Assembly: GCF_024707505.1 (NCBI RefSeq)
Contig: NZ_CP102604.1
Span: forward strand, 4,154,001 to 4,218,000
Length of the DNA stretch: 64,000 nt
Direction of reading: 5' to 3'
DNA from: Pantoea sp. SOD02
GTDB taxonomy: Bacteria > Pseudomonadota > Gammaproteobacteria > Enterobacterales > Enterobacteriaceae
The notes beneath the pieces were generated by a model that saw only the letters and a program-made list of their open reading frames with translations, did not search any database and had not been told where the DNA came from. Of this stretch, positions 44,870 to 58,476 are shown piece after piece; position 1 is the stretch's first letter; each line of letters starts with the position of its first letter. The position numbers and the translations under genes are program-made.

Positions 44870-45423
44870 GCCTTAGTCTTTTCCCTGAACGAAAAAGCAG
44901 CGATTGAACACTTTTAGGTAAAAGCTTTTATTTAGCAGGGCAGGGCGAGCGAGTTAACATCTCCGACGGAAATTATCCGAAAAGCTCTGTTACATTTAAC
45001 GAACATTTCACATTTCATTATCACTTAGATCACTTTATTGCGTGTATTTACCCAACCAAATAATCACTGGGGAAAATATAACTTTGCAATAAATTGGCGT
45101 GCGTAATATCAGTTTTGCGTTTTTATTGCAGCGCATGATGTCAATAGAGTGTTTTTCTCGAAAATCGTAGTCCAACACCTAATAAATAAATTTAATGCAC
45201 TGATTTATAGATGCTTTAGTCGAATTTGAAATCGTATGAATCTTAACTGGTACAAATTCAGTCAGGCATTCCTTGTTTATTATGTGATCTAAAGCACGCT
45301 TTAAAAGCAAGTCGATCGGGCATTTTCAGCATTTAAGTCAGACATTGCCTAATGACGATGTTTTGAAAAATAGCCCTTCAGAAAGAAATTTAAATAATTG
45401 TTCACCTTTTCGCTACTTACCGA
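44870..45423. other. AT-rich non-coding gap upstream of the atp operon
   Basis: No credible coding frame on either strand. The stretch is markedly AT-rich compared with its surroundings. It may carry binding sites for nucleoid proteins or additional atp promoters. Confidence 0.6.
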
Positions 45424-45451
45424 TTGAAATCGCAGGTGGCGCCCGTATAAT
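45424..45451 (+). promoter_or_regulatory. Likely main atp operon promoter
   Basis: TTGAAA (45424-45429) and TATAAT (45446-45451) are 16 bp apart and lie about 90 bp before atpI. A second weaker pair, TTGACT (45470-45475) with TCTTAT 17 bp later, follows. Confidence 0.75.
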
Positions 45452-45542
45452 TTGCACGGCTTTTGCTGCTTGACTCAAATGAGTAAAGGCAGTCTTATAC
45501 GACACGCGACATACCCCGTTCGGGGCAGGAGAGTTCAGCGTC

Positions 45543-46750
<1,208 letters not shown>

Positions 46751-46771
46751 TTTTTATCTCAACACTTAAGC

Positions 46772-47122
<351 letters not shown>

Positions 47123-47146
47123 TAACTTAATAAGAGGCATTGTGCT

Positions 47147-47617
47147 GTGAACATTAATGCAACAATCCTCGGCCAGGCCATCGCGTTCATTCTGTTTGTC
47201 GCGTTCTGCATGAAGTACGTATGGCCGCCGATTATGGCTGCCATCGAAAAGCGCCAGAAAGAAATTGCTGAAGGCCTTGCTTCTGCTGAGCGCGCGAAGA
47301 AAGATTTAGATCTCGCGCAGGCCAATGCGACCGACCAGCTGAAAAAAGCGAAAGAAGACGCTCAGGTCATTATCGAGCAGGCGAACAAACGCCGTGCCCA
47401 GATTCTGGACGAAGCGAAAACCGAAGCTGAGACTGAACGTAACCGCATCGTGGCACAGGCGCAGGCAGAAATTGATGCCGAGCGTTCGCGTGCCCGTGAA
47501 GAGCTGCGTAAGCAAGTCGCGTTGCTGGCATTAGCTGGCGCCGAGAAAATCATCGAACGTTCCGTGGATGAAGCTGCTAACAGCGACATCGTTGATAAAC
47601 TGGTCGCTGAACTGTAA
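47147..47617 (+). CDS. atpF: ATP synthase F0 subunit b
   Basis: The 156-residue stator stalk subunit has one N-terminal helix ([20 protein letters not shown]) and a long charged coiled coil that dimerises and binds delta. The start is a GTG at 47147, as in E. coli. A 107-bp gap before it contains a small CTCTG/CAGAG stem. Confidence 0.97.
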   Translation: MNINATILGQAIAFILFVAFCMKYVWPPIMAAIEKRQKEIAEGLASAERAKKDLDLAQANATDQLKKAKEDAQVIIEQANKRRAQILDEAKTEAETERNRIVAQAQAEIDAERSRAREELRKQVALLALAGAEKIIERSVDEAANSDIVDKLVAEL

Positions 47618-47631
47618 GGAGGGAGGGGCTG

Positions 47632-48165
47632 ATGTCTGATCTGATTACTGTAGCTCGCCCCTACGCCAAAGCAGCTTTTGACTTTGCTGTTGAGCATCAA
47701 AGCATCGATCGCTGGCAATCAATGCTGGCGTTTGCCGCAGAAGTGGCTCGCAACGAACAGATCGCAGATCTTCTTTCCGGTGCGCTTGCACCGGAAGCGT
47801 TATCTGCTTCTTTCATTGCAGTTTGTGGCGATCAACTTGATGAAAACGCCCAGAACCTGATTAAGGTAATGGCCGAAAACGGACGTTTGACAGCGCTTCC
47901 AGCGGTACTGGCTCAGTACATTCAACTGCGTGACGCTTATGAAGCGACAGCCGAAGTTGATGTGATTTCTGCCAGCACGCTGAGTGACAGTCAGCTGACT
48001 AAAATCAGCGCCGCGATGGAAAAACGTCTGTCACGTAAAGTTAAGCTGAATTGCAAAATTGATAAGTCTGTAATGGCAGGTGTGGTTATCCGTGCGGGTG
48101 ACCTGGTCATTGATGGCAGCGTACGCGGCCGTCTTGATCGTCTGGCAGACGTCTTGCAGTCTTAA
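47632..48165 (+). CDS. atpH: ATP synthase F1 subunit delta
   Basis: The 177-residue delta (OSCP) subunit links the b stalk to the top of the alpha3beta3 head. It starts [19 protein letters not shown] and has the C-terminal [19 protein letters not shown] typical of the family. AAGGAGGGAGGGG precedes the ATG. Confidence 0.97.
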   Translation: MSDLITVARPYAKAAFDFAVEHQSIDRWQSMLAFAAEVARNEQIADLLSGALAPEALSASFIAVCGDQLDENAQNLIKVMAENGRLTALPAVLAQYIQLRDAYEATAEVDVISASTLSDSQLTKISAAMEKRLSRKVKLNCKIDKSVMAGVVIRAGDLVIDGSVRGRLDRLADVLQS

Positions 48166-48179
48166 GGGGACTGGAGCAT

Positions 48180-49721
48180 ATGCAACTGAATTCCACCGAA
48201 ATCAGCGAACTGATCAAGCAGCGCATTGCTCAGTTCAATGTCGTGAGTGAAGCTCACAACGAAGGTACTATTGTTTCTGTAAGTGACGGTATCATCCGCG
48301 TACACGGCCTGGCCGATGTCATGCAGGGTGAGATGATTGCCCTGCCGGGCAACCGTTACGCTATCGCACTGAACCTCGAGCGTGACTCGGTTGGTGCAGT
48401 AGTGATGGGCCCGTATGCTGACCTCGCGGAAGGCATGAAAGTAAAATGTACGGGTCGTATTTTAGAAGTTCCAGTTGGCCGTGGCCTGCTGGGCCGTGTG
48501 GTGAACACCCTGGGTGCACCGATCGACGGTAAAGGCGCAATCGAAAACGACGGCTTCTCGCCTGTTGAAGTGATTGCACCGGGCGTTATCGACCGTCAGT
48601 CAGTAGACCAGCCTGTTCAGACCGGTTACAAATCTGTCGATGCGATGATTCCAATCGGCCGTGGCCAGCGTGAGCTGATCATCGGTGACCGTCAGACCGG
48701 TAAAACCGCAATGGCAATCGACGCCATCATCAACCAGCGCGATTCAGGCATCAAGTGTGTCTACGTTGCGATTGGCCAGAAAGCGTCAACCATTTCTAAC
48801 GTAGTTCGCAAACTGGAAGAGCACGGCGCGCTGGCTAACACCATCGTGGTTGTCGCTTCTGCTTCTGAATCTGCAGCACTGCAGTACCTGTCACCGTACG
48901 CCGGTTGTGCGATGGGTGAGTACTTCCGTGACCGCGGTGAAGATGCACTGATCGTGTACGATGACCTGTCTAAGCAGGCTGTTGCTTACCGTCAGATTTC
49001 TCTGCTGCTGCGCCGTCCACCAGGTCGTGAAGCATTCCCTGGCGACGTGTTCTATCTCCACTCTCGTCTGCTGGAGCGTGCATCACGCGTTAGCGCTGAC
49101 TACGTTGAGCGCTTCACCAACGGTGAAGTGAAAGGCCAGACCGGTTCTCTGACCGCACTGCCAATCATCGAAACTCAGGCGGGTGACGTTTCTGCGTTCG
49201 TTCCGACCAACGTAATCTCGATTACTGATGGTCAGATCTTCCTGGAATCTAACCTGTTCAACTCCGGTATTCGTCCAGCCGTTAACCCGGGTATCTCGGT
49301 ATCCCGTGTTGGTGGTGCTGCACAGACCAAGATCATCAAGAAACTGTCCGGTGGTATTCGTACCGCGCTGGCACAGTATCGTGAACTGGCTGCGTTCTCT
49401 CAGTTCGCTTCCGATCTGGACGATGCAACGCGTAAACAGCTGAGCCACGGTCAGAAAGTGACCGAGCTGTTGAAACAGAAACAGTATGCGCCGATGTCCG
49501 TCGCGCAACAGGGTCTGGTGCTGTTTGCTGCTGAGCGCGGCTATCTGAACGATGTTGAACTGGCGAAAGTCGGCAGCTTCGAAGCCGCTCTGCTGGCGTT
49601 CGCGGATCGCGATCACGCTGAGCTGATGGCTGAAATCAACCAAGCGGGTAACTTCAATAACGAAATCGAAGAGAAGCTGAAAGGCCTCCTCGAAACGTTT
49701 AAAGCAACCCAGTCCTGGTAA
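48180..49721 (+). CDS. atpA: ATP synthase F1 subunit alpha
   Basis: This 513-residue regulatory nucleotide-binding subunit has Walker A GDRQTGKT (~169-176), and [12 protein letters not shown] follows. The conserved arginine region [14 protein letters not shown] is near residue 370. The length is that of E. coli AtpA. Confidence 0.98.
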   Translation: MQLNSTEISELIKQRIAQFNVVSEAHNEGTIVSVSDGIIRVHGLADVMQGEMIALPGNRYAIALNLERDSVGAVVMGPYADLAEGMKVKCTGRILEVPVGRGLLGRVVNTLGAPIDGKGAIENDGFSPVEVIAPGVIDRQSVDQPVQTGYKSVDAMIPIGRGQRELIIGDRQTGKTAMAIDAIINQRDSGIKCVYVAIGQKASTISNVVRKLEEHGALANTIVVVASASESAALQYLSPYAGCAMGEYFRDRGEDALIVYDDLSKQAVAYRQISLLLRRPPGREAFPGDVFYLHSRLLERASRVSADYVERFTNGEVKGQTGSLTALPIIETQAGDVSAFVPTNVISITDGQIFLESNLFNSGIRPAVNPGISVSRVGGAAQTKIIKKLSGGIRTALAQYRELAAFSQFASDLDDATRKQLSHGQKVTELLKQKQYAPMSVAQQGLVLFAAERGYLNDVELAKVGSFEAALLAFADRDHAELMAEINQAGNFNNEIEEKLKGLLETFKATQSW

Positions 49722-49773
49722 TGTCTGGCGGCTTGTCTGAAAAGGCAGGCCGCAAGGCTTTGAGGAGAAGCTA

Positions 49774-50640
49774 ATGGCCGGCGCAAAAGAAATACGTAGT
49801 AAGATCGGAAGCGTAAAAAATACGCAGAAGATCACCAAAGCGATGGAAATGGTCGCCGCCTCCAAAATGCGTAAAACGCAGGAACGCATGGCGGCCAGCC
49901 GTCCGTATGCAGATACCATGCGCAAAGTGATTGGTCACCTTGCTCTGGGTAATCTGGAATACAAGCACCCTTACCTGGATGAGCGTGACGTTAAGCGCGT
50001 CGGCTACCTGGTCGTTTCGACTGACCGCGGGCTTTGTGGTGGTTTGAACATTAACCTGTTCAAAAAATTGCTGGCAGATATGAAAGGCTGGGCTGATAAA
50101 GGCGTACAGAGCGATCTGGCCGTTATCGGTTCGAAAGGCAATTCATTCTTCGGCTCTGTAGGTGGCAACATCGTGGCACAGGTCACCGGTATGGGCGATA
50201 AGCCTGCACTGTCTGATTTGATCGGCCCGGTAAAAGTGATGTTGCAGGCCTATGATGAAGGTCGCATCGACAAGCTGTATATCGTTGCCAACAAGTTTAA
50301 TAACACCATGTCTCAGACTCCGACCATTACCCAACTGCTGCCGTTACCGCCAGCGGAAGGTGAAGAAGAGATGAAGGCGAAGACCTGGGATTACCTGTAC
50401 GAACCCGATCCGAAAGCGCTGCTGGATACCCTGCTGCGTCGTTACGTCGAATCGCAGGTTTATCAGGGTGTGGTGGAAAACCTGGCCAGTGAGCAGGCCG
50501 CACGTATGGTTGCGATGAAAGCTGCAACCGATAACGGCGGAAACCTGATCAAAGAGCTGCAGTTGGTTTACAACAAAGCTCGTCAGGCCAGCATCACCCA
50601 GGAACTTACCGAGATCGTCTCGGGAGCCTCCGCGGTTTAA
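49774..50640 (+). CDS. atpG: ATP synthase F1 subunit gamma
   Basis: The 288-residue central rotor shaft has N- and C-terminal helices that form the coiled coil inside the head ([35 protein letters not shown]). The Rossmann-like middle part carries [11 protein letters not shown]. Confidence 0.97.
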   Translation: MAGAKEIRSKIGSVKNTQKITKAMEMVAASKMRKTQERMAASRPYADTMRKVIGHLALGNLEYKHPYLDERDVKRVGYLVVSTDRGLCGGLNINLFKKLLADMKGWADKGVQSDLAVIGSKGNSFFGSVGGNIVAQVTGMGDKPALSDLIGPVKVMLQAYDEGRIDKLYIVANKFNNTMSQTPTITQLLPLPPAEGEEEMKAKTWDYLYEPDPKALLDTLLRRYVESQVYQGVVENLASEQAARMVAMKAATDNGGNLIKELQLVYNKARQASITQELTEIVSGASAV

Positions 50641-52101
<1,461 letters not shown>

Positions 52102-52125
52102 TTTAGGTTTCCCAGGAGGAATGGT

Positions 52126-52545
52126 ATGGCTATGACTTATCATCTGGACGTGGTCAGCGCGGAGCAACAAATGTTCTCCGGTCTGGTCGAGCGTATCCAG
52201 GTGTCAGGTAGCGAAGGTGAGTTGGGGATTCGTCCTGGCCACGCCCCGCTGCTGACAGCCATCAAGCCTGGTATGATTCACATCGTGAAACAGCACGGCG
52301 AAGAGGAGTTTATTTACCTCTCTGGCGGCGTGCTGGAAGTTCAGCCTGGCAGCACCACCGTTCTGGCCGACACCGCGATTCGCGGCGAAGATCTGGACGA
52401 AGCGCGCGCGCTGGAAGCGAAACGTAAAGCAGAAGAGCACATGAACAGCAGTCACGGCGACGTGGACTATGCTCAGGCTTCTGCGGAACTGGCGAAAGCC
52501 ATCGCGAAACTGCGTGTCATCGAGCTGACCAAAAAAGCGATGTAA
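52126..52545 (+). CDS. atpC: ATP synthase F1 subunit epsilon
   Basis: This 139-residue rotor subunit and intrinsic inhibitor has an N-terminal beta-sandwich and two C-terminal helices. It starts [20 protein letters not shown] like E. coli AtpC and ends ELTKKAM. AGGAGG precedes the ATG. It is the last gene of the operon. Confidence 0.97.
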   Translation: MAMTYHLDVVSAEQQMFSGLVERIQVSGSEGELGIRPGHAPLLTAIKPGMIHIVKQHGEEEFIYLSGGVLEVQPGSTTVLADTAIRGEDLDEARALEAKRKAEEHMNSSHGDVDYAQASAELAKAIAKLRVIELTKKAM

Positions 52546-52565
52546 TCAGGCTTTATGCGTCACGA

Positions 52566-52597
52566 AATGCCAGCCCTTTGGGTTGGCATTTTTTTTT
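52566..52597 (+). terminator. atp operon terminator
   Basis: AATGCCAGCCC pairs with GGGTTGGCATT over a 3-nt loop and is followed by a long T-run. Confidence 0.94.
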
Positions 52598-52616
52598 GCC
52601 CAATAAACATCATCTC

Positions 52617-52640
52617 GTAGCGTCGCCCTTGATGGCGACC
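52617..52640 (+). repeat. GTAG-type REP palindrome (single copy)
   Basis: GTAG followed by the imperfect palindrome CGTCGCCCTTGATGGCGACC. It has the same length and layout as the two copies at 62291-62350. It lies in the atpC-glmU gap. Confidence 0.7.
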
Positions 52641-52754
52641 ACCAGCCGACCTCGATCCGCTTTCCCCAACCCCGCTAATTTCGACCCGAGAAAAATGTAG
52701 TAATCTCAGGGCTAAACCTTACACTTTCGACAGTTGAAGAGAATCAGGATAGTT

Positions 52755-54125
52755 ATGTCTACGAACGCGATGAGTGTGGTGATCTTAGCCGCTGGCAAAG
52801 GCACCCGAATGTATTCCGACCTGCCTAAAGTTCTGCACACCCTTGCAGGTAAACCGATGGTTCAACACGTGATTGATGCCGCAACCGGTTTGGGCGCCCA
52901 GCAGATCCACTTGGTTTATGGCCACGGCGGAGATTTGCTGCAATCGACGTTAGCGCCTAACGCACTCAACTGGGTGCTGCAGGCCGAACAACTCGGTACC
53001 GGCCACGCGATGCAGCAGGCTGCACCTTTCTTTGCCGATGACGAAGATATTCTGATGTTGTACGGCGACGTGCCGCTGATTTCGCAGGCCAGCTTGCAAC
53101 GTCTGCGCGACGCGAAACCCGCAGGCGGCATTGGCTTACTCACCGTGGTTCTGGATAACCCAACCGGCTACGGCCGTATTGTGCGTGAAAACGGCACGGT
53201 GACCGGCATTATTGAGCAGAAAGATGCCTCGCCAGAACAGCTGAAAATTCAGGAAATTAACACCGGCATCCTGATTGCCAACGGCGGCGACCTCAAGCGC
53301 TGGCTGGCGCAGCTTAACAACAACAACGCGCAGGGCGAATTCTATATCACCGATATCATCGCCATGGCGCACCACGAAGGCCGCGTGATCAATGCGGTGC
53401 ATCCGGCGCGCATCAGCGAAACCGACGGCGTCAACAACCGCCTGCAGCTGGCAACGCTTGAGCGTGTCTACCAAAGCGAGCAGGCAGAAAAGCTGCTGCT
53501 GGCGGGTGTGATGCTGCGCGATCCGGCGCGTTTCGATCTGCGCGGTTCGCTGCAACACGGCCGCGATGTTGAGATCGACACCAACGTGATCATCGAAGGC
53601 AAGGTCACGCTCGGCAACCGCGTCAAAATCGGTGCCGGCTGCATCATCAAAAACAGCGTGATTGCTGACGACTGTGAAATCAGCCCCTATTCGGTGATCG
53701 AAGATGCAACCTTAGCCGCCGCCTGTACGGTTGGGCCTTTTGCGCGTCTGCGTCCGGGCAGCGAGTTGGCGGAAGAAGCGCACGTGGGCAACTTCGTAGA
53801 GATGAAGAAAGCCACGCTCGGTAAAGGCTCCAAAGCCGGTCATCTCTCTTATCTTGGCGATGCGGAAATTGGCGCGGGTGTGAATATCGGCGCGGGCACC
53901 ATTACCTGTAACTACGATGGCGCCAACAAATCCAAAACCATCATTGGCGACAACGTGTTTATCGGTTCGGATACCCAGCTGGTGGCGCCGGTCAGCGTGG
54001 CGAGCGGAGCGACCATCGCCGCAGGCACCACAATAATGAAAGATGTGTTAGCTGCGGATCTGGTCTACAACCGTAAAGAGCAGAATCAAAAATCGGGCTG
54101 GCAGCGCCCTGTTAAGAAAAAATAA
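52755..54125 (+). CDS. glmU: Bifunctional UDP-GlcNAc pyrophosphorylase / glucosamine-1-phosphate acetyltransferase
   Basis: GlmU acetylates GlcN-1-P and then uridylylates it to UDP-GlcNAc, precursor of peptidoglycan and LPS. The 456 residues start with the nucleotidyltransferase motif [17 protein letters not shown]. The left-handed beta-helix acetyltransferase follows ([19 protein letters not shown] and onward, catalytic His in [12 protein letters not shown]). The ATG at 52755 (MSTNAMSVV) is 5 nt from AGGA; an earlier frame start at 52734 is less likely. It lies upstream of glmS. Confidence 0.97.
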   Translation: MSTNAMSVVILAAGKGTRMYSDLPKVLHTLAGKPMVQHVIDAATGLGAQQIHLVYGHGGDLLQSTLAPNALNWVLQAEQLGTGHAMQQAAPFFADDEDILMLYGDVPLISQASLQRLRDAKPAGGIGLLTVVLDNPTGYGRIVRENGTVTGIIEQKDASPEQLKIQEINTGILIANGGDLKRWLAQLNNNNAQGEFYITDIIAMAHHEGRVINAVHPARISETDGVNNRLQLATLERVYQSEQAEKLLLAGVMLRDPARFDLRGSLQHGRDVEIDTNVIIEGKVTLGNRVKIGAGCIIKNSVIADDCEISPYSVIEDATLAAACTVGPFARLRPGSELAEEAHVGNFVEMKKATLGKGSKAGHLSYLGDAEIGAGVNIGAGTITCNYDGANKSKTIIGDNVFIGSDTQLVAPVSVASGATIAAGTTIMKDVLAADLVYNRKEQNQKSGWQRPVKKK

Positions 54126-54133
54126 ATTTTAAA

Positions 54134-54156
54134 GGCCGACAACGATCGGCCTGTTT
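54134..54156 (+). terminator. Hairpin after glmU
   Basis: GGCCGA/TCGGCC with a 6-nt loop and a short TGTTT tail, 8 nt after the glmU stop. It could attenuate read-through into glmS or mark an RNA-processing point. Confidence 0.6.
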
Positions 54157-54166
54157 GCAGTGCCAA

Positions 54167-54291
54167 TTACCCTTAATAATTCGAGTTTTAGGAAGGCGGC
54201 AAGAGTGTGAATCCTCAGGAGCTTACTTAAGTAAGTGACTGAGGTGAGCGCTCGCAGCCAACGCACCTACAACTTGAAGTATGACGGGTAA
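54167..54291 (+). repeat. ERIC (intergenic repeat unit) between glmU and glmS
   Basis: This 125-bp element has outer inverted repeats TTACCC...GGGTAA. Its centre is GTGAATCCTCAGGAGCTTAC followed by AAGTAAGTGACTGAGGTGAG, nearly identical to the consensus ERIC PCR primer regions (one or two changes each). The length matches the full ERIC unit (about 127 bp). It lies inside the glmUS operon and would be transcribed as a long stem. Confidence 0.92.
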
Positions 54292-54375
54292 AATATCCCC
54301 ACTCTCTACAAGGCTCGGGGAAATCAGGTCGTATGACAACGCAATGGCCGAAAGCCATGAAGTCAGGAAATTACT

Positions 54376-56205
54376 ATGTGTGGAATTGTTGGTGCAGTAG
54401 CGCAGCGTGACATTGCAGAAATTCTGCTGGAAGGTTTGCGTCGTCTTGAGTATCGCGGTTATGACTCAGCGGGATTAGCCGTCGTCGATCGTCAGGGCCA
54501 TATGACGCGCCTGCGTCGTCTGGGTAAAGTGCAGAACCTGGCGGAAGCCGCAGAGCAGCAGCCGCTGATTGGCGGCACCGGTATCGCACACACGCGCTGG
54601 GCGACCCACGGTGAACCGTCGGAGGCCAATGCGCATCCGCACGTTTCTGAGCACATCATCATCGTGCACAACGGCATCATTGAAAACCATGAGCCGCTGC
54701 GCGCGCAGTTGCTTGAGCGCGGCTATCACTTTGCCTCAGAAACCGACACCGAAGTGGTGGCGCATCTGGTGCATTGGGAGCAGAAGCAGGGCGGCACGCT
54801 GCGTGAAGTGGTGCTGCGCGTCATTCCGCAGCTGCGCGGTGCGTATGGCATGGTGATCATGGACAGCCGCGATCCTTCGCTGCTGGTGGCGGCGCGTTCC
54901 GGTAGCCCGCTGGTGATTGGCCGTGGCGTGGGTGAAAACTTTATTGCTTCCGATCAGCTGGCACTGCTGCCGGTGACGCGTCGCTTCATCTATCTGGAAG
55001 AGGGCGATATTGCCGAGATCACCCGCCGCGAAGTCACCATTATCGATCGTGATGGTAAAACGGCTAAGCGCGCCGAAATCGAATCGACTGCGCAGTACGA
55101 TGCTGGCGATAAAGGCATCTATCGTCACTACATGCAGAAAGAGATTTACGAGCAGCCGAACGCGATTAAAAACACCATCACCGGTCGTTTCAATCACGGT
55201 GAAGTCGATCTCAGCGAGCTGGGCCCGGATGCTGAGAAGCTGCTGAGCCAGGTCGAACATATTCAGATCATCGCCTGCGGTACGTCATACAACTCCGGCA
55301 TGGTTTCGCGTTACTGGTTTGAGTCGCTGGCTAATCTGCCTTGTGATGTGGAAATCGCTTCGGAATTCCGTTATCGCAAATCTGCGGTGCGTAAAAATAG
55401 TCTGCTGATCACGCTGTCACAATCGGGTGAAACCGCCGATACGCTGGCGGCGTTGCGCCTGTCAAAAGAGCTGGGTTATCTCGGTTCGCTGGCGATCTGT
55501 AACGTGGCCGGTTCATCGCTGGTGCGCGAGTCAGATTTGGCGCTGATGACCAAAGCCGGTACCGAAATTGGCGTTGCCTCGACCAAAGCCTTCACCACGC
55601 AGCTGGCAGTATTGCTGATGCTGGTGGCGAAACTCGGGCGTCTGCACGGCATGAAAGCCGAAACCGAGCACGAGATTGTGCACGCGCTGCAGGCTTTGCC
55701 GAGCCGCATCGAGCAGATGCTGGCGCAGGACAAAGTGATCGAAAATCTGGCGGAAGGTTTCTCGGATAAACATCACGCGCTGTTCCTTGGCCGTGGCGAT
55801 CAGTATCCAATCGCTATGGAAGGCGCGCTGAAGCTGAAAGAGATCTCCTACATCCACGCCGAAGCCTATGCGGCGGGCGAGCTGAAGCACGGCCCGCTGG
55901 CGCTGATTGATGCGGATATGCCAGTGATCGTGGTCGCGCCGAACAACGAACTGCTGGAGAAGCTGAAATCCAATATTGAAGAGGTGCGCGCGCGCGGCGG
56001 TTTGCTGTACGTGTTTGCCGATCAGGATGCAGGTTTCAGCGACAGCGATGGCATGAAAATCATCTCTCTGCCGCATGTAGAAGAGGTGATTGCACCGATC
56101 TTCTACACCGTGCCGTTACAGCTGCTCTCGTATCATGTGGCGCTGATTAAAGGCACCGACGTTGACCAACCACGTAACCTGGCGAAATCGGTTACCGTTG
56201 AATAA
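54376..56205 (+). CDS. glmS: Glutamine-fructose-6-phosphate aminotransferase (GlcN-6-P synthase)
   Basis: GlmS makes glucosamine-6-phosphate from fructose-6-P and glutamine, the first step to UDP-GlcNAc. The 609 residues begin MCGIVGAV with the catalytic N-terminal Cys of the class II glutaminase domain. Two SIS sugar-isomerase domains follow ([20 protein letters not shown]), ending AKSVTVE. In E. coli the mRNA is controlled by GlmY/GlmZ sRNAs in the glmU-glmS region, here occupied by an ERIC element. AGGA lies 8 nt before the ATG. Confidence 0.98.
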   Translation: MCGIVGAVAQRDIAEILLEGLRRLEYRGYDSAGLAVVDRQGHMTRLRRLGKVQNLAEAAEQQPLIGGTGIAHTRWATHGEPSEANAHPHVSEHIIIVHNGIIENHEPLRAQLLERGYHFASETDTEVVAHLVHWEQKQGGTLREVVLRVIPQLRGAYGMVIMDSRDPSLLVAARSGSPLVIGRGVGENFIASDQLALLPVTRRFIYLEEGDIAEITRREVTIIDRDGKTAKRAEIESTAQYDAGDKGIYRHYMQKEIYEQPNAIKNTITGRFNHGEVDLSELGPDAEKLLSQVEHIQIIACGTSYNSGMVSRYWFESLANLPCDVEIASEFRYRKSAVRKNSLLITLSQSGETADTLAALRLSKELGYLGSLAICNVAGSSLVRESDLALMTKAGTEIGVASTKAFTTQLAVLLMLVAKLGRLHGMKAETEHEIVHALQALPSRIEQMLAQDKVIENLAEGFSDKHHALFLGRGDQYPIAMEGALKLKEISYIHAEAYAAGELKHGPLALIDADMPVIVVAPNNELLEKLKSNIEEVRARGGLLYVFADQDAGFSDSDGMKIISLPHVEEVIAPIFYTVPLQLLSYHVALIKGTDVDQPRNLAKSVTVE

Positions 56206-56217
56206 ACTGCTATAAGA

Positions 56218-56240
56218 GTGGGCCCGCAACGGGCCCGCTT
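56218..56240 (+). terminator. Hairpin after glmS
   Basis: GTGGGCCCG pairs with CGGGCCCGC over a CAA loop; only TT follows directly, then CATTT. A probable terminator, but with a weak T-run. Confidence 0.65.
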
Positions 56241-56252
56241 CATTTCTGCACG

Positions 56253-56303
56253 CTGTCATATAACTGTCATATTTCGTACATTTCACTGTCATCAAACTGT
56301 CCT
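56253..56303 (+). promoter_or_regulatory. Two Pho boxes upstream of pstS
   Basis: CTGTCATATAACTGTCAT (56253-56270) and CTGTCATCAAACTGTCCT (56286-56303) are 18-bp PhoB boxes. Each is two CTGTC half-sites 11 bp apart, and their starts are 33 bp apart, so they lie on one face of the helix. PhoB-P should activate the pst operon under phosphate starvation. Confidence 0.93.
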
Positions 56304-56380
56304 ATTTTCCCTCCAGCAGCAATCACGACTCCTACTAAAATGGCATTGAGCCTGATTTTTTTAAATCCCCTGGAGGGAAC

Positions 56381-57424
56381 ATGACACTGATGCGTAGCAC
56401 CGTAGCCCGAATCCTCGCCGCCACCTTCGCAGTAAGCGCGGTCTCTGCTTTTGCAGCAACCGATCTGACGGGCGCAGGCGGGACATTCCCGGCGCCGGTT
56501 TATGCCAAGTGGGCAGCCGAGTACCAGCAAGCCACCGGTAGCAAAATCAACTATCAGGGTATTGGTTCTTCAGGCGGCGTGAAGCAAATCATCGCTAAAA
56601 CCGTCGATTTCGGTGCGTCTGATGCGCCAATGAAAGAAGAAGATCTGCAGAAAAACGGCCTGTTCCAGTTCCCTACCGTAATCGGTGGCGTGGTGCTGGC
56701 AGTTAACATCCCAGGTGTGAAATCAGGTGAACTGACTCTCGACGGTAAAACCGTGGGCGACATCTACCTCGGTACCATCAAAAAGTGGAACGACCCGGCG
56801 ATCACTAAACTGAACCCAGGCGTGAAACTGCCAGATTCCAACATCAACGTGGTTCGCCGCGCTGACGGTTCCGGTACTTCATTCGTCTTCACCAGTTACC
56901 TGGCGAAAGTGAACGAAGAGTGGAACAGCAAAATCGGTAAAGGTAACACCGTTAACTGGCCGACCGGTCTGGGCGGTAAAGGTAACGACGGCGTGGCCGC
57001 ATTCGTACAGCGTCTGCCGGGTTCAATTGGCTATGTGGAATACGCTTACGCCAAGCAGAACAACCTGACCTACACCAAACTGGTTGATGCCGACGGTAAA
57101 GCGGTCGCACCAAGCGAAGAGAGCTTTGCGAACGCCGCGAAAGGCGCAGACTGGAGCAAAACCTTTGCTCAGGATCTGACCTTCCAGAAAGGCAACGCAG
57201 CATGGCCGATCACCTCAACCACCTTCATCCTGATTTACAAAGATCAGGCGAATGCGGAGAAAGGTAGCGAAGTACTGAAGTTCTTCGACTGGGCTTACAA
57301 AGGTGGCAGCAAAACCGCAACCGACCTGGATTACGCCGCGCTGCCAGAAAGCGTAGCTAACCAGATTCGTGCAGCGTGGAAAGCGAACATCAAAGATAGC
57401 TCCGGTAAAGCGCTGTACCAGTAA
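56381..57424 (+). CDS. pstS: Phosphate ABC transporter, periplasmic binding protein
   Basis: The 347-residue precursor has a signal peptide ([20 protein letters not shown] to about residue 25). The phosphate-binding loops are [19 protein letters not shown] and [11 protein letters not shown]. It captures phosphate for PstCAB and takes part in Pho signalling. It is preceded by Pho boxes and followed by two strong stems that may stabilise its message. Confidence 0.97.
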   Translation: MTLMRSTVARILAATFAVSAVSAFAATDLTGAGGTFPAPVYAKWAAEYQQATGSKINYQGIGSSGGVKQIIAKTVDFGASDAPMKEEDLQKNGLFQFPTVIGGVVLAVNIPGVKSGELTLDGKTVGDIYLGTIKKWNDPAITKLNPGVKLPDSNINVVRRADGSGTSFVFTSYLAKVNEEWNSKIGKGNTVNWPTGLGGKGNDGVAAFVQRLPGSIGYVEYAYAKQNNLTYTKLVDADGKAVAPSEESFANAAKGADWSKTFAQDLTFQKGNAAWPITSTTFILIYKDQANAEKGSEVLKFFDWAYKGGSKTATDLDYAALPESVANQIRAAWKANIKDSSGKALYQ

Positions 57425-57434
57425 CAGATTTACC

Positions 57435-57485
57435 TGGCCAGCCGAGACGGCTGGCCAACCCCAATGGGCGGCCTGCGTGCCGCCC
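57435..57485 (+). other. Two tandem hairpins in the pstS-pstC gap
   Basis: Stem one is TGGCCAGCCG/CGGCTGGCCA with a 3-nt loop (57435-57457). Stem two is GGGCGGC/GCCGCCC with a 6-nt loop (57466-57485). Neither has a T-run. They likely protect the pstS 3' end and partly block transcription, giving more PstS than PstCAB. Confidence 0.75.
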
Positions 57486-57513
57486 TGACATCCCCCTGAG
57501 AACAGAGAATTCT

Positions 57514-58476
57514 ATGGCTGCCACTAAGCCGACGTTCAAAGCCCCCGGTAAACAAGGCGACATGATTTTCGGCGCGCTGGTGAAGCTATCCGCGCTTATC
57601 GTGTTGTTGTTGATGGGCGGCATTATCGTCTCCCTGATTTTCTCCTCCTGGCCAAGCATCCAAAAATTTGGTTTCTCTTTCCTGTGGAATAAAACCTGGG
57701 ATGCGCCAAACGAACAATTTGGTGCGCTGGTACCGATTTACGGCACCCTCGTCACCTCGATTATTGCCTTGATCATTGCCGTGCCGGTGAGCTTCGGCAT
57801 TGCGCTGTTCCTGACGGAACTGGCGCCAGGCTGGCTGCGTCGCCCGCTGGGCACCGCCATTGAGCTGCTGGCGGCGATCCCCAGCATCGTTTACGGCATG
57901 TGGGGCCTGTTTGTTTTCGCCCCGCTGTTCGCCGAATATTTCCAGACGCCGGTGGGTAACGTGATGTCGAATATCCCGATTGTCGGCACGCTGTTCTCTG
58001 GCCCGGCATTCGGTATCGGTATTCTGGCGGCGGGCGTGATTCTCGCCATCATGATCATTCCGTACATCGCCTCGGTGATGCGCGACGTGTTTGAACAAAC
58101 GCCGGTGATGATGAAAGAGTCGGCTTACGGTATCGGCTGCACCACGTGGGAAGTGATCTGGCGCATCGTGCTGCCGTTCACCAAAAACGGCGTGATTGGC
58201 GGCGTGATGCTCGGCCTGGGCCGCGCATTGGGTGAAACCATGGCGGTGACCTTTATCATCGGTAACACCTACCAGCTCGACAGCGCCTCGCTCTTTATGC
58301 CGGGCAACAGTATTACTTCCGCGCTGGCCAACGAATTCGCCGAAGCGGAATCCGGCGTCCACGTGGCAGCACTGATGGAACTGGGTCTGATCCTGTTCGT
58401 GATTACCTTTATCGTGCTGGCGATCTCCAAACTGATGATCCTGCGTCTGGCGAAGAGTGAAGGAGCCCGTTCATGA
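57514..58476 (+). CDS. pstC: Phosphate ABC transporter permease PstC
   Basis: This 320-residue inner-membrane subunit has about six helices and the EAA-type loop ([20 protein letters not shown]). It forms the phosphate channel with PstA. It overlaps pstA by four bases. Confidence 0.96.
   Translation: MAATKPTFKAPGKQGDMIFGALVKLSALIVLLLMGGIIVSLIFSSWPSIQKFGFSFLWNKTWDAPNEQFGALVPIYGTLVTSIIALIIAVPVSFGIALFLTELAPGWLRRPLGTAIELLAAIPSIVYGMWGLFVFAPLFAEYFQTPVGNVMSNIPIVGTLFSGPAFGIGILAAGVILAIMIIPYIASVMRDVFEQTPVMMKESAYGIGCTTWEVIWRIVLPFTKNGVIGGVMLGLGRALGETMAVTFIIGNTYQLDSASLFMPGNSITSALANEFAEAESGVHVAALMELGLILFVITFIVLAISKLMILRLAKSEGARS

Noticed and set aside
44843..44917. 24-codon frame (MDLSQFMPFALVFSLNEKAA...) just after rsmG
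   Set aside because: It overlaps the rsmG hairpin, has no ribosome site and no visible conservation signal.
57586..58362. 258-codon minus-strand frame opposite pstC
   Set aside because: Rich in His/Arg/Gln/Asn as expected from reading hydrophobic codons backwards; no independent support.
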